The translations under genes and the position numbers were made by a program. Positions 35,531 through 43,804 of a stretch of 64,000 nucleotides of DNA are shown here, one piece after another. Under the pieces are notes generated by a model. The model ran no database searches. It was not told the origin of the DNA and saw only the letters and a program-made list of their open reading frames with translations. The DNA lies in assembly GCF_046000175.1 (NCBI RefSeq), contig NZ_JBEOMB010000064.1, forward strand, positions 67,728-131,727, read 5' to 3'. Position 1 is the stretch's first letter. The number at the start of each line of letters is the position of its first letter. Source of the stretch: Rhodoplanes sp046000175 (GTDB lineage: Bacteria > Pseudomonadota > Alphaproteobacteria > Rhizobiales > Xanthobacteraceae).

Positions 35531-36064
35531 CGCGTGTTCGCGTCGAGCATCGGGTCGAAGATCAAGAGCGCGATCACGGGTGCCGTGGGCGGCGCCAGTG
35601 CGGTCGGCGTGGGCACGCCGGCTGGCGGCGCTGCTACCCCGCCTGGTCGCGCCCGCGGTGGGCCGGTCCAGTTCGGCCGCGCCTACATCGTCGGTGAGCG
35701 TGGGCCGGAGCTGTTCGTGCCCGGCCGGTCCGGGACGGTCATCCCGAGCGATGCGCTCCTTAGCCTCACGGCGGACGGATCGAGCGCGCTCGCCGAGCGC
35801 AGCGCGGCTCGCGGCGGCGATATTCAGATGACGAACCACTGGACCATCTCGGGCGCCAACGACCCGCGGGCGGTCTCGCGGCAGGTCGAAGCCCGATTCA
35901 ACGCGATGCTGCGACAGATCGAGTCGGGCGAGCGGCTCGGGCCGGGCGGGACGGCTGCGCATGCGCGTTGGTCGGCTCGCGGCGACGAAGCGGCGCATTC
36001 CGTGCCCCCGGCGTGTCCCCAGATGAGGTTTGGGGCTCTTCGGCCGGCGAGCTTTTGGCGTTAA
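35531..36064 (+). pseudogene. Phage tail tape-measure protein, C-terminal remnant
   Basis: About 177 residues. GGPVQFGRAYIVGERGPEL and FVPGRSGTVIPSDAL are the characteristic C-terminus of lambda-like tape-measure proteins, which set phage tail length. Everything before SSIGSKIKSAITGA is missing, replaced by the SDR gene half, and there is no start or ribosome site. Its stop lies only 13 bases before the 3' end of tRNA-His. tRNA 3' ends are common integrase targets, so this is probably the last relic of an excised or deleted prophage. Confidence 0.8.
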
Positions 36065-36077
36065 GTATTTGATTTGG

Positions 36078-36154
36078 TGGTACAGCTGGGTGGACTCGAA
36101 CCACCGACCTCCTGATCCACAGTCAGGCGCTCTAACCAACTGAGCTACAGCTGC
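36078..36154 (-). tRNA. tRNA-His (GTG anticodon)
   Basis: 77-nt tRNA including an encoded CCA (36080-36078). Acceptor stem GCAGCTG pairs with CAGCTGT with a terminal G-T pair, D-arm GCTCAGTTGGTTAGAGC, anticodon stem CCTGA/TCAGG with loop CTGTGGA giving anticodon GTG, T-loop TTCGAGT. The 3' end faces the prophage relic. Confidence 0.95.
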
Positions 36155-36355
36155 ACGGCCGTTCGCGGTGCGGCACCGGCGAGCGCGCGGAACCTAGGCG
36201 GAGACGGTTTTTTTTGCAAGCCGGACGAGGCGCCGTCCGGGTTTGCGCGATCATCGCCCCGGACGGGTGCGTTCCGGGCGGCTCGCGGCCGCCCGCACGT
36301 GCTGCCGGGCCGCGGAAGGCCGGCCGCACACGTCCGAACCGGACGGGCGATCGGC

Positions 36356-36398
36356 CGACCGGCGACTGGACGACCGGCGCCTGGACGACCGGCGGCCG
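36356..36398. repeat. Short imperfect tandem repeat
   Basis: Three degenerate copies of a GACGACCGGCG-like unit, about 14 bases apart, immediately downstream of the ParA-like gene stop. Function unknown; could be simple slippage. Confidence 0.4.
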
Positions 36399-37112
36399 TC
36401 AGGCGGCCCGGCTGGCGACCGGGGCCATGACCCGCGGATCGGTGCCGCGCGGATCGGCGGCGCGGGCGTGGGCGAGGTTGACGGCGTCGACCGAGCGGGA
36501 GATCGCCGTCCACAGGCCGACGATCTCGGCGGCCGCCGCCGAGGTCGGGTCGACCTCCGGGGCCGAGGCGCCGGCGGCGAGCGACAGGGCGAAGCCGGCG
36601 CGCTGGGTGATCTGTCCGGACCACACCGGAATGCCGAGCTTGTCGAGATGGTTGCGGGCATAGGCGACGACCGGCGACTCCTTGTCGTCGCGGCGCGCCG
36701 GGGCGGCGTTCATCACCACGGCATAAGGCTTGTTGCGGTCCTGCGCGGTCTTCACGGTCTCGCGCACCGCGTGGAGGTCGAACAGGCCGGGCCGGGCCGG
36801 GATCACCACCAGGGTCGAGGCGCGGATCGCCTCGGACACCACCACCCACATGGTCGGCGGCGTGTCGATGAACACCCAGTCGTAGCCCTCCATCATGGCG
36901 ACGGCGAGCAGGCCGTCGACCCCGCGGGCGGCGCTCTTGACGATCGGCTTGCCGTCCGGCCGCAGCGACTGCCAGAGGGTGAGCGAGCCTTGCGGGTCGG
37001 CGTCGATGAGCAGGCAGCGATGCCCGGCGAGGTGCGCCGTGGCCGCGAGATGCGCGGTGAGCGTGCTCTTCCCTGCGCCGCCCTTGCGAGATGCAAAGGT
37101 AATGACGTTCAT
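36399..37112 (-). CDS. ParA/MinD-like ATPase
   Basis: 237-residue deviant Walker ATPase. P-loop ASRKGGAGKSTLTAHLA (residues 7-23), switch LLIDADPQGSLTLW, Walker B WVFIDTPPTMWVVVSEA. It stands alone without parB, so it is an orphan ParA of unknown cargo, chromosomal in style rather than a plasmid pair. The ATG at 37112 follows AGGAGAACCCC, a good ribosome site. It shares only the fold with the ParA gene of the che operon at 7616-8437. Confidence 0.88.
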   Translation of the reverse strand: MNVITFASRKGGAGKSTLTAHLAATAHLAGHRCLLIDADPQGSLTLWQSLRPDGKPIVKSAARGVDGLLAVAMMEGYDWVFIDTPPTMWVVVSEAIRASTLVVIPARPGLFDLHAVRETVKTAQDRNKPYAVVMNAAPARRDDKESPVVAYARNHLDKLGIPVWSGQITQRAGFALSLAAGASAPEVDPTSAAAAEIVGLWTAISRSVDAVNLAHARAADPRGTDPRVMAPVASRAA

Positions 37113-37695
37113 GGGGTTCTCCTCGGCTGCCTGAACCGAGCCTGAGGGGAACATGGTTAACAGCCGGTAAACGGCTGTGGGGCTGGCATTTTCCGCCCCG
37201 CGCCAGAGTCGGGTGGCGAGCCTCGACGCCAGCGGCCCGATCAAGTCGTCATGAATTTGCCGCGAGATTCAAATTCTTGCCGCAATTGCGAAGGGACCGT
37301 TAAGGCATTCGGCATAGCCGCCCGCGACGTCCACCCTTGGCCCTCGAATTGTCCCCTGGAGCGGGCGGTCGCGCCGAATCACCGGCATGCGGACCAGCGG
37401 TTCCCGGGCCTGGGCGTCGTTCGTCGCGCGTCGCCGCGTCAGGCGCCTGTCGTTGCCCGACGGCCCCATGTCGCGCCGATCGAGACGCCGCTCTCGGTGC
37501 GGTCGCGAAGGCTGCGGGATTCTACGGACATCATGTCACAGCGATTCACCCCGGGATGATTCATATACCCCGAGGGCGTGCTCCGGAGGATGTCGAGGTG
37601 TCGGCCATGAGACTCGCGATCGACAGGCTCGCGACCCGCTCGTGGCCCCCCACGGCGGCGCGCCCGCATCCGAACCCGTGTCGCGCGGGGACGTG
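37113..37695. other. Divergent promoter region
   Basis: About 580 bases between the divergent ParA-like and mrp genes, locally more AT-rich (for example TTCAAATTCTTGCCGCAATT near 37266). It should contain promoters for both sides. The mrpA frame is open for another 100 codons into it, but the sequence is Arg/Ser-rich and without homology. No RNA or repeat recognised. Confidence 0.5.
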
Positions 37696-40569
37696 ATGCG
37701 GCTGGCGCTGGTCACGCTGCTTCCCCTGCTCGGTGCCGTTCTGCCGCCGCTCGTCGCCCGGGCCGGTCGCGATGCCTGCACGGCGGTGGCCGCCGGCGTG
37801 ACGCTCGCGGCGCTCGCCGTGCTGGCGACCGCGGCACCCGCCGTGATCGGCGGCGACATCGTGCAGGCGGGCACCGCCTGGGTGCCGCAGCTCGGCCTGT
37901 CGTTCCGCTTCTTCCTGGACGGGCTCGGCCTGTTCTTCGCCGCCCTGATCCTCGGCATCGGCCTCCTGATCATCGTCTATGCCCGCGCCTATCTCGGGCG
38001 CGACGAGCCGGTCGGCCGCTTCCTCGCCTATCTGCTGCTGTTCCAGGGCGCGATGGTCGGCATCGTGATCAGCGACAACGTGCTGCTGCTGGTCGTGTTC
38101 TGGGAGCTGACCAGCCTCTCCTCGTTCCTGCTGATCGGCTGGTGGCATCACACGCCGGAGGGCCGCCAGGGCGCCCGCATGGCGCTGGTGGTCACCGGCG
38201 GCGGCGGCCTGCTGCTGATGGCCGGCATGCTGCTGCTCGGCAAGGCGGCCGGCTCCTACGAGCTCTCCGAGATTCTCTTACGCGGCGACGTGGTGAAGGG
38301 CTCGCCGCTCTATCTGCCGATCCTCCTGCTGGTGCTCGGCGGCGCCTTCACCAAGTCGGCGCAGTTTCCGTTCCACTTCTGGCTGCCGCACGCCATGGCG
38401 GCCCCGACGCCGGTGTCGGCCTATCTGCACTCCGCCACCATGGTGAAGGCCGGCGTCTTTCTGCTGGCGCGGCTGTGGCCGGTGCTCGCCGGCACCGAGG
38501 CATGGTTCTATCTCGTCACCGCGACCGGGCTGATCACCATGCTGGTCGGCGCCTGGATCGCCCTGTTCAAGACCGACCTGAAGGCGATCCTCGCCTTCTC
38601 GACCGTCAGCCATCTCGGGCTGATGACCATGCTGCTCGGCTTCGGGACGCCGCTCGCTGCGCTCGCCTGCGTGTTCCACATCCTCAATCACGCGACCTTC
38701 AAGGCCGCCCTCTTCATGGGCGCCGGCATCGTCGATCACGAGACCGGCACGCGCGACATCCGGCAGCTCGGCGGGCTCGCGCGGCTGATGCCGATCACCG
38801 CCGGGCTGTCGCTCGTCGCCACCGCGTCGATGGCCGGCGTGCCGCTGTTCAACGGGTTCCTCTCCAAGGAGATGATGCTGGAGGCGGCCTGGCACACGCC
38901 CTATGCGGGCCTCGCCTGGCCGGTGCCGCTGCTCGCGACCCTCGCGGCGCTGCTCTCGGTCGCCTACTCGGCCCGCTACGGCATTGGCGTGTTTCTGGGT
39001 CGGCCGCGCGCCGCGCTGTCGCATCATCCGCACGATCCGCCGGCCGGGATGTGGCTGCCGGTCGCCGTGCTGATCGTCCCGGTGATCGCCATCGGCGTCG
39101 CGCCGCAGCGCGTCGCCGGCGGCATCGTGGCGCTCGTCGGCCAGGCGACCATCGGCGCCGCGCCGCTGCCCGACATCCATCTCGCGCTCTGGCACGGCGT
39201 GACGCCGGCGCTGGTGATGAGCCTCGTCGCCTTCGCGGGCGCGGCCCTCGTCTACGCGGCGCTCGCGCCGGTGACCCGCCTGCACGGACGGCTCGCCCGG
39301 CCGGACGCCAAGGCCGCCTTCGACGCCGTGGTGGCGGCGACCGTGCTGGCCTGCCGCAAGTCGACGGCTTGGCTGCACACCGAGTCGCTGCCGCGCTATC
39401 TCGGCATCATCACCGTCACGGTGCTGGCGGTCGGCGCCGCCGGCTACCTCGGCGGCACGCATGCGCCGGGCGAACGGCCCATGCTGCCCGTGTCGCTGCC
39501 GGCCGTGGTCGCCTTCGTGCTGCTCGCGGCGGCGAGCCTCGCGGTGCCGGCCGTGCACGGCCGCCGGCTGCTCACGCTGGTGCTCACCAGCGTGGTCGGG
39601 CTCGTCGTCTCGCTCGCCTTCCTGCAGTTCTCGGCGCCCGACCTCGCCCTCACCCAGATCACGGTCGAGGTGGTGGCGACGATCCTGCTCCTGCTCGCCC
39701 TCGAGCTCCTGCCGAAGCGCACGCCGCGCGCGGCCGGCCGCGGGCGCCTCGTCCGCGACGGCGTGATCGCCGGCACGGCCGGGCTCGGCGCGGCGGCGCT
39801 CGCCTTCGCCGTGATGACGCGCGACGGGACGACGATCTCGGACTATCACGTCGCGCAATCGAAGCCGGGCGGCGGCGGCACCAACATCGTCAACGTGATC
39901 CTGGTCGACTTCCGCGGCTTCGACACGTTCGGCGAGATCATCGTGCTGTCGATCGCGGCGCTCGCCATCGTGGCGCTGCTCGACACCGCCCTGAAGGGCG
40001 CCGCGGCGCGCCGGCTCGACACGCTCAAGCACGGCGTCCAGGCGGCCGACGCGCATCCGACCGTGCTGGTCGTCGTCTCGCGCGCGCTGCTGCCGCTCGC
40101 CCTCACGGTCGGCGTCTACATCTTCCTGCGCGGGCACAATCTTCCTGGCGGCGGCTTCATCGCCGGCCTGGTCGTCGCCATCGCGCTGATCATGCAGTAC
40201 ATGGCCTCCGGCTTCGACTGGACGGCGTCGCGCCGCCGCTTCGACGGCCACGCGCTGATCGGCGCCGGCGTGCTGGTCGCCGGGCTGACCGGGCTCGGCG
40301 CGCTCGCCTTCGCGCGACCGTTCCTCACCAGCTCCTACGGCTATTTCCACGTGCCGCTGATCGGCGAGATCGAGCTCGCCACCGCGATGCTGTTCGACAC
40401 CGGCGTGTTCCTCGCCGTGGTCGGAACCGTGGTGCTGTCGCTCGCCCGCATCGCGCTGGTGCAGCGCCGCGCCGAACGCGCGCCGCCCGCCAAGGCGCCC
40501 GCCGCGCCTGCGCCGCCCCACGAGAATGCGACGGCCGCACCGGCCCCGCTCGCCGGAACGGAGGCCTGA
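37696..40569 (+). CDS. mrpA: Mrp Na+/H+ antiporter subunit A fused to subunit B
   Basis: 957-residue inner-membrane protein. The NuoL/MrpA-type core has some 14-17 helices with VFWELTSLSSFLLIGWWHH, GGAFTKSAQFPFHFWLP and SAYLHSATMVKAGVFL (the Glu and Lys of the proton channel are present), followed by the extra MrpA C-terminal helices (FLQFSAPDLALTQITVE) and an MrpB domain (VYIFLRGHNLPGGGFIAGLV near residue 815). Fused AB is the form seen in rhizobial PhaAB. The ATG at 37696 is chosen; the GTG at 37693 is equally possible. The stop TGA is followed directly by mrpC. Confidence 0.95.
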   Translation: MRLALVTLLPLLGAVLPPLVARAGRDACTAVAAGVTLAALAVLATAAPAVIGGDIVQAGTAWVPQLGLSFRFFLDGLGLFFAALILGIGLLIIVYARAYLGRDEPVGRFLAYLLLFQGAMVGIVISDNVLLLVVFWELTSLSSFLLIGWWHHTPEGRQGARMALVVTGGGGLLLMAGMLLLGKAAGSYELSEILLRGDVVKGSPLYLPILLLVLGGAFTKSAQFPFHFWLPHAMAAPTPVSAYLHSATMVKAGVFLLARLWPVLAGTEAWFYLVTATGLITMLVGAWIALFKTDLKAILAFSTVSHLGLMTMLLGFGTPLAALACVFHILNHATFKAALFMGAGIVDHETGTRDIRQLGGLARLMPITAGLSLVATASMAGVPLFNGFLSKEMMLEAAWHTPYAGLAWPVPLLATLAALLSVAYSARYGIGVFLGRPRAALSHHPHDPPAGMWLPVAVLIVPVIAIGVAPQRVAGGIVALVGQATIGAAPLPDIHLALWHGVTPALVMSLVAFAGAALVYAALAPVTRLHGRLARPDAKAAFDAVVAATVLACRKSTAWLHTESLPRYLGIITVTVLAVGAAGYLGGTHAPGERPMLPVSLPAVVAFVLLAAASLAVPAVHGRRLLTLVLTSVVGLVVSLAFLQFSAPDLALTQITVEVVATILLLLALELLPKRTPRAAGRGRLVRDGVIAGTAGLGAAALAFAVMTRDGTTISDYHVAQSKPGGGGTNIVNVILVDFRGFDTFGEIIVLSIAALAIVALLDTALKGAAARRLDTLKHGVQAADAHPTVLVVVSRALLPLALTVGVYIFLRGHNLPGGGFIAGLVVAIALIMQYMASGFDWTASRRRFDGHALIGAGVLVAGLTGLGALAFARPFLTSSYGYFHVPLIGEIELATAMLFDTGVFLAVVGTVVLSLARIALVQRRAERAPPAKAPAAPAPPHENATAAPAPLAGTEA

Positions 40570-40935
40570 ATGGAGGGTCTCGTCGCCGCCTCGATCGGCA
40601 TCCTCACCGCCGTCGGCGTCTATCTGCTGCTCCGGGCGCACAGCTTCCCGGTGATCATCGGCACCGTGTTTCTCTCCTATGCCGTGAACCTGTTCCTGTT
40701 CGCCATGGGCCGCCTGGTGATCGACCGGCCGCCCATCGTCGACAAGGCGGCGACGGCCTACACCGACCCGCTGCCCCAGGCCCTGGTGCTGACCGCGATC
40801 GTGATCTCGTTCGGCATGACGGCCCTGGTCGTGGTGCTGGCGCTGCGCGGCTATCTCGAGACCGGCACCGACCGGGTCGACGGCACGCGCGACGACGATG
40901 CCCCCGTCACCGACCGCGCCGGAGAGCGGCCGTGA
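40570..40935 (+). CDS. mrpC: Mrp antiporter subunit C
   Basis: 121-residue NuoK-like subunit with three helices (ASIGILTAVGVYLLLRAHSFPVIIGT, SYAVNLFLFAMG, LTAIVISFGMTALVVVLALRGY). VDKAATAYTDPLPQALVLTAIVI is the signature loop of MrpC. The ATG directly follows the mrpA stop. About 106 bases containing a palindromic repeat separate it from mrpD, while the other genes of the operon overlap or nearly touch. Confidence 0.94.
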   Translation: MEGLVAASIGILTAVGVYLLLRAHSFPVIIGTVFLSYAVNLFLFAMGRLVIDRPPIVDKAATAYTDPLPQALVLTAIVISFGMTALVVVLALRGYLETGTDRVDGTRDDDAPVTDRAGERP

Positions 40936-40974
40936 TGACGATCGCAGCAAAGTGCCCCGAGCGCCGGCACGCCA

Positions 40975-40999
40975 CCTCTCCCCGCTGTGCGGGGAGAGG
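40975..40999. repeat. Palindromic repeat element between mrpC and mrpD
   Basis: Perfect 10-bp inverted repeat (CCTCTCCCCG..CGGGGAGAGG) with a 5-base loop, matching the core of the palindromes at 44.7-44.9 and 47.1-47.2 kb. A REP-like interspersed element; it could stabilise the upstream mRNA or attenuate mrpD. Confidence 0.75.
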
Positions 41000-41041
41000 G
41001 AACCCCGGCCGCTCCGACCCGGCGCACCAAGGAGCGCCGGT

Positions 41042-42631
41042 ATGACCCCGCCCCTGCCCTCGCCCGCGACCGCCGCGATCGTGTTGCCGATCGCGCTCCC
41101 GGCGCTCGTCGCCGCCGCGCTCGTGCTGTTCTTCCGCGGCCGCCGCGCCGTGCAGCGCGTCATCTCGCTCGGGGCGACGGCAGCGCTCTTCGCCGTCGCG
41201 CTCGGCCTCTACGCGGTGGCGCGCGACGGGGCGGTCGCGCCCTACTATCTCGGCCACTGGCCGGCGCCGTTCGGCATCGTGCTGGTGCTCGACCGGCTCT
41301 CCGCCACCATGCTGGTGCTCACCGCCGGTCTCGGCCTCGCCGTCGCACTTTATTCGCTCGGCGGCTGGGACATGCGCGGGCGGCACTTCCACGCGCTCCT
41401 GCAGTTCCAGCTGATGGGGCTGAACGGCGCGTTCCTGACCGGCGACGTGTTCAACCTGTTCGTCTTCTTCGAGGTGATGCTGATCGCCTCCTACGGGTTG
41501 ATGCTGCACGGTGGCGGCGCGCGGCGTCTCACCGCCGGCCTCGGCTACGTCGCCATCAATCTCACCGGCTCCACCCTGTTCCTGTTCGCGGTCGGCCTGA
41601 TCTACGCCGTCACCGGCACGCTCAACATGGCCGACCTCGCCGACAAGGTGGCGACCGTGCCGCCGGGCGACGTCGCGATCCTGCGCACCGGCGGCCTCCT
41701 GCTGCTCGTGGTGTTCGCCCTGAAGGCCGCGCTGGTGCCGCTGCACTGGTGGCTGCCCGGCGCCTACGGCGCCGCGCCCGGCCCGGTGGCGGCGCTGTTC
41801 ATGATCATGACCAAGGTCGGCGCCTATTCGATCCTGCGCGTCTCCGTGCTGGTGTTCGGCGTCGAGGCCGGCGCGCTCGCCGATCTCGCCGCACCCTTCG
41901 TGCTGCCGGCCGCGCTGGCGACGCTGGTGATCGGCGCCGCCGGCGTGCTGGCGAGCCGCACGCTCTCGGCGCTGGCCTGCTTCGCCGTCGTCTGGTCGAT
42001 GGGCTCGCTGCTCGTCGCGATCGGCCTGTTCGACCGGGGCGGCGTCGCGGCCGGGCTCTATTATCTGGTCCACTCGACGATCGCGGGCGCCGCGCTGTTC
42101 CTGCTGGTCGACCTTCTCGGCCCGCTGCGCGGGCGCGCCGTCGACCGTATCGCCGCGACGCCGCCGCTGCCGGCGGCCGCGCTCCTCGCCGGCCTGTTCT
42201 TCGCTGCCGCGATCGCCGTCACCGGCATGCCGCCGCTCTCCGGCTTCCTCGGCAAGCTCTTGATCCTCGACGCGAGCGGGGCGGCGCCCGGCGCGGCCGT
42301 GGTGTGGACCGTGCTGCTCGCCACCAGCCTGATCGTGATTCTCGGCTTCGCCCGCGCCGGCAGCACCGTGTTCTGGAAGGCGCTTCCGGCGCGGCCCGAC
42401 GGCGACGCCGAGCCCGGCGCGCATCACCGCCCCGCGGCGCCGCCGCGCCTCGCCGTCGCGATCTGCGCGGCGCTGCTCGCCGCCACGGCGCTGCTGTCCG
42501 TGTTCGCCGGCCCGCTGACGTCGGAGCTCGAGGCGACGACAGCGCAGCTCTTCGACACCGCTGCCTATCGCCGGGCCGTGCTCCCGGCCCGCACCGCCGC
42601 GGCCGTCGCCGACGGGGAGGTCGGGCCATGA
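41042..42631 (+). CDS. mrpD: Mrp antiporter subunit D
   Basis: 529-residue NuoM/N-like proton-channel subunit with about 14 helices. GLNGAFLTGDVFNLFVFFEVMLIASYGLM carries the conserved Glu, VVFALKAALVPLHWWLPGAYGAAP the conserved Lys region, and SGFLGKLLILDA is typical of MrpD. It starts at the ATG at 41042, after the palindrome-containing spacer, and its stop overlaps the mrpE ATG (ATGA). Confidence 0.95.
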   Translation: MTPPLPSPATAAIVLPIALPALVAAALVLFFRGRRAVQRVISLGATAALFAVALGLYAVARDGAVAPYYLGHWPAPFGIVLVLDRLSATMLVLTAGLGLAVALYSLGGWDMRGRHFHALLQFQLMGLNGAFLTGDVFNLFVFFEVMLIASYGLMLHGGGARRLTAGLGYVAINLTGSTLFLFAVGLIYAVTGTLNMADLADKVATVPPGDVAILRTGGLLLLVVFALKAALVPLHWWLPGAYGAAPGPVAALFMIMTKVGAYSILRVSVLVFGVEAGALADLAAPFVLPAALATLVIGAAGVLASRTLSALACFAVVWSMGSLLVAIGLFDRGGVAAGLYYLVHSTIAGAALFLLVDLLGPLRGRAVDRIAATPPLPAAALLAGLFFAAAIAVTGMPPLSGFLGKLLILDASGAAPGAAVVWTVLLATSLIVILGFARAGSTVFWKALPARPDGDAEPGAHHRPAAPPRLAVAICAALLAATALLSVFAGPLTSELEATTAQLFDTAAYRRAVLPARTAAAVADGEVGP

Positions 42632-43134
42632 GCGCGCGCTCCACGCGGGAACGGCTGCTGCCGCACCCGATGCTCAGCGTCGTCGTCGCGATCGTCTGGA
42701 TCGGGCTCGCCAACGACATCTCGGTCGGGAACATCGTGCTCGGCGCGGCGCTCGGCCTCGCGATTCCCGCCTGGACGGCCTGCTGGTGGCCGGAGCGGCC
42801 GAGGATCAAGCGCCCGCTCACCATCGCGGCCTATATCGGCGTGGTCGCCTGGGACATCGTCGTCTCCAACATCGAGGTGGCGCGGCTGATCCTGTTCCGG
42901 CGCGGCGCCTCGCTGCAGTCCGTGTTCGTCACGGTGCCGCTCGCGCTGAAGACGCCTGAAGCGATCACGATGCTGGCCGGCACCATCACCATGACGCCCG
43001 GCACCGTCTCGGCGGACCTCTCCGCCGACGGCCGCAGCATCCTCGTGCATTGCCTGGACGCCGCCGATCCGGACGCCGTGGTGCAGCAGATCAAGACCCG
43101 CTACGAGCGCCGCCTGAAGGAGATCTTCGAATGA
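42628..43134 (+). CDS. mrpE: Mrp antiporter subunit E
   Basis: 168-residue subunit with two or three N-terminal helices (PMLSVVVAIVWIGLANDIS, IVLGAALGLAIPAW) and the conserved cytosolic part YIGVVAWDIVVSNIEVARLIL..VPLALKTPEAITMLAGTITMTPGTVS. It overlaps mrpD and mrpF by four bases on each side, indicating translational coupling of the complex. Confidence 0.94.
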   Translation: MSARSTRERLLPHPMLSVVVAIVWIGLANDISVGNIVLGAALGLAIPAWTACWWPERPRIKRPLTIAAYIGVVAWDIVVSNIEVARLILFRRGASLQSVFVTVPLALKTPEAITMLAGTITMTPGTVSADLSADGRSILVHCLDAADPDAVVQQIKTRYERRLKEIFE

Positions 43135-43409
43135 CCGGACTGATCGAGATCGCCTGCATGATCGCGCTCGCGGCGATCGCCGTCGCGGCATTGCTCAATC
43201 TGTACCGCCTCGTCGTCGGCCCGGACGTGCTCGATCGCATCCTGGCGCTCGACACCATGGTGATCAACGCCATCGCCCTGATCGTCGTGATGGGGGTGTG
43301 GTACGGCACCGCGATCTATTTCGAGGCGGCGCTGCTGTTCGCCATGGTCGGCTTTCTCACCACCGTGGCGTTCTGCAAGTACCTGCTGCGCGGCAACGTG
43401 ATCGAGTGA
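43131..43409 (+). CDS. mrpF: Mrp antiporter subunit F
   Basis: 92-residue three-helix subunit: MIALAAIAVAALLNLYRLVVGP, RILALDTMVINAIALIVVMGV (the conserved Asp in ALDT) and ALLFAMVGFLTTVAFCKYLL. It overlaps mrpE by ATGA, and mrpG follows after 8 bases. Confidence 0.94.
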   Translation: MTGLIEIACMIALAAIAVAALLNLYRLVVGPDVLDRILALDTMVINAIALIVVMGVWYGTAIYFEAALLFAMVGFLTTVAFCKYLLRGNVIE

Positions 43410-43417
43410 GCCCCGCG

Positions 43418-43804
43418 ATGGACCTGTCACAGATCACCGCGTCCGAGATCGTCGTCACCGGCCTGATTCTGGTCGGCACCGTCTTCCTGTTCGTCGGCTC
43501 GCTCGGTCTCGCGACGCTGCCCGACCTGATGCGCCGCCTGCACGCGCCCACCAAGGCGACGACGCTCGGCATCGGCGCGATGCTGATCGCCTCGATGCTG
43601 TGGTTCGACCTGCAGCACGACGCCCTGTCGTTCCACGAGCTCTTGATCGCGCTGTTCCTGTTCATGACGGCGCCGGTCTCGGCCCACATGATCGCCAAGG
43701 CGCACATGCTTCGCGACAAAGCCACGCAGGAGGCGCTGCCGCCGGCGGCCGACTCGGGCTGGGCGACGCTGACGCCACCCTCCGTCGACGCCCGCGAGAG
43801 CTGA
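43418..43804 (+). CDS. mrpG: Mrp antiporter subunit G
   Basis: 128-residue subunit with three helices: IVVTGLILVGTVFLFVGSLGLATLPDLMRRLHAPTKATTLG is the MrpG signature (LP-D-x-x-R-LHA-x-TKA-x-TLG), followed by LLIALFLFMTAPVSAHMIAKA. Last gene of the operon. Its stop is directly adjacent to the stop of the convergent btuF gene with no room for a terminator between them. Confidence 0.94.
   Translation: MDLSQITASEIVVTGLILVGTVFLFVGSLGLATLPDLMRRLHAPTKATTLGIGAMLIASMLWFDLQHDALSFHELLIALFLFMTAPVSAHMIAKAHMLRDKATQEALPPAADSGWATLTPPSVDARES

Noticed and set aside
36180..36220. T8 run as a terminator for tRNA-His or a neighbour
   Set aside because: It lies upstream of the tRNA relative to its transcription and has no preceding stem on either strand.
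36356..36398. CRISPR-like array
   Set aside because: Units are short, degenerate and without spacers. No CRISPR array or cas gene was found in the window.
37387..37695. 100-codon N-terminal extension of MrpA
   Set aside because: Arg/Ser-rich with no homology; family proteins begin at the hydrophobic MRLALVTLLPLLG.
38278..41163. 961-codon minus-strand ORF opposite mrpA-mrpC
   Set aside because: Highly charged Arg/Glu/His/Gln-rich shadow of GC-rich membrane-protein genes; no homology, and the plus strand encodes clear Mrp subunits.
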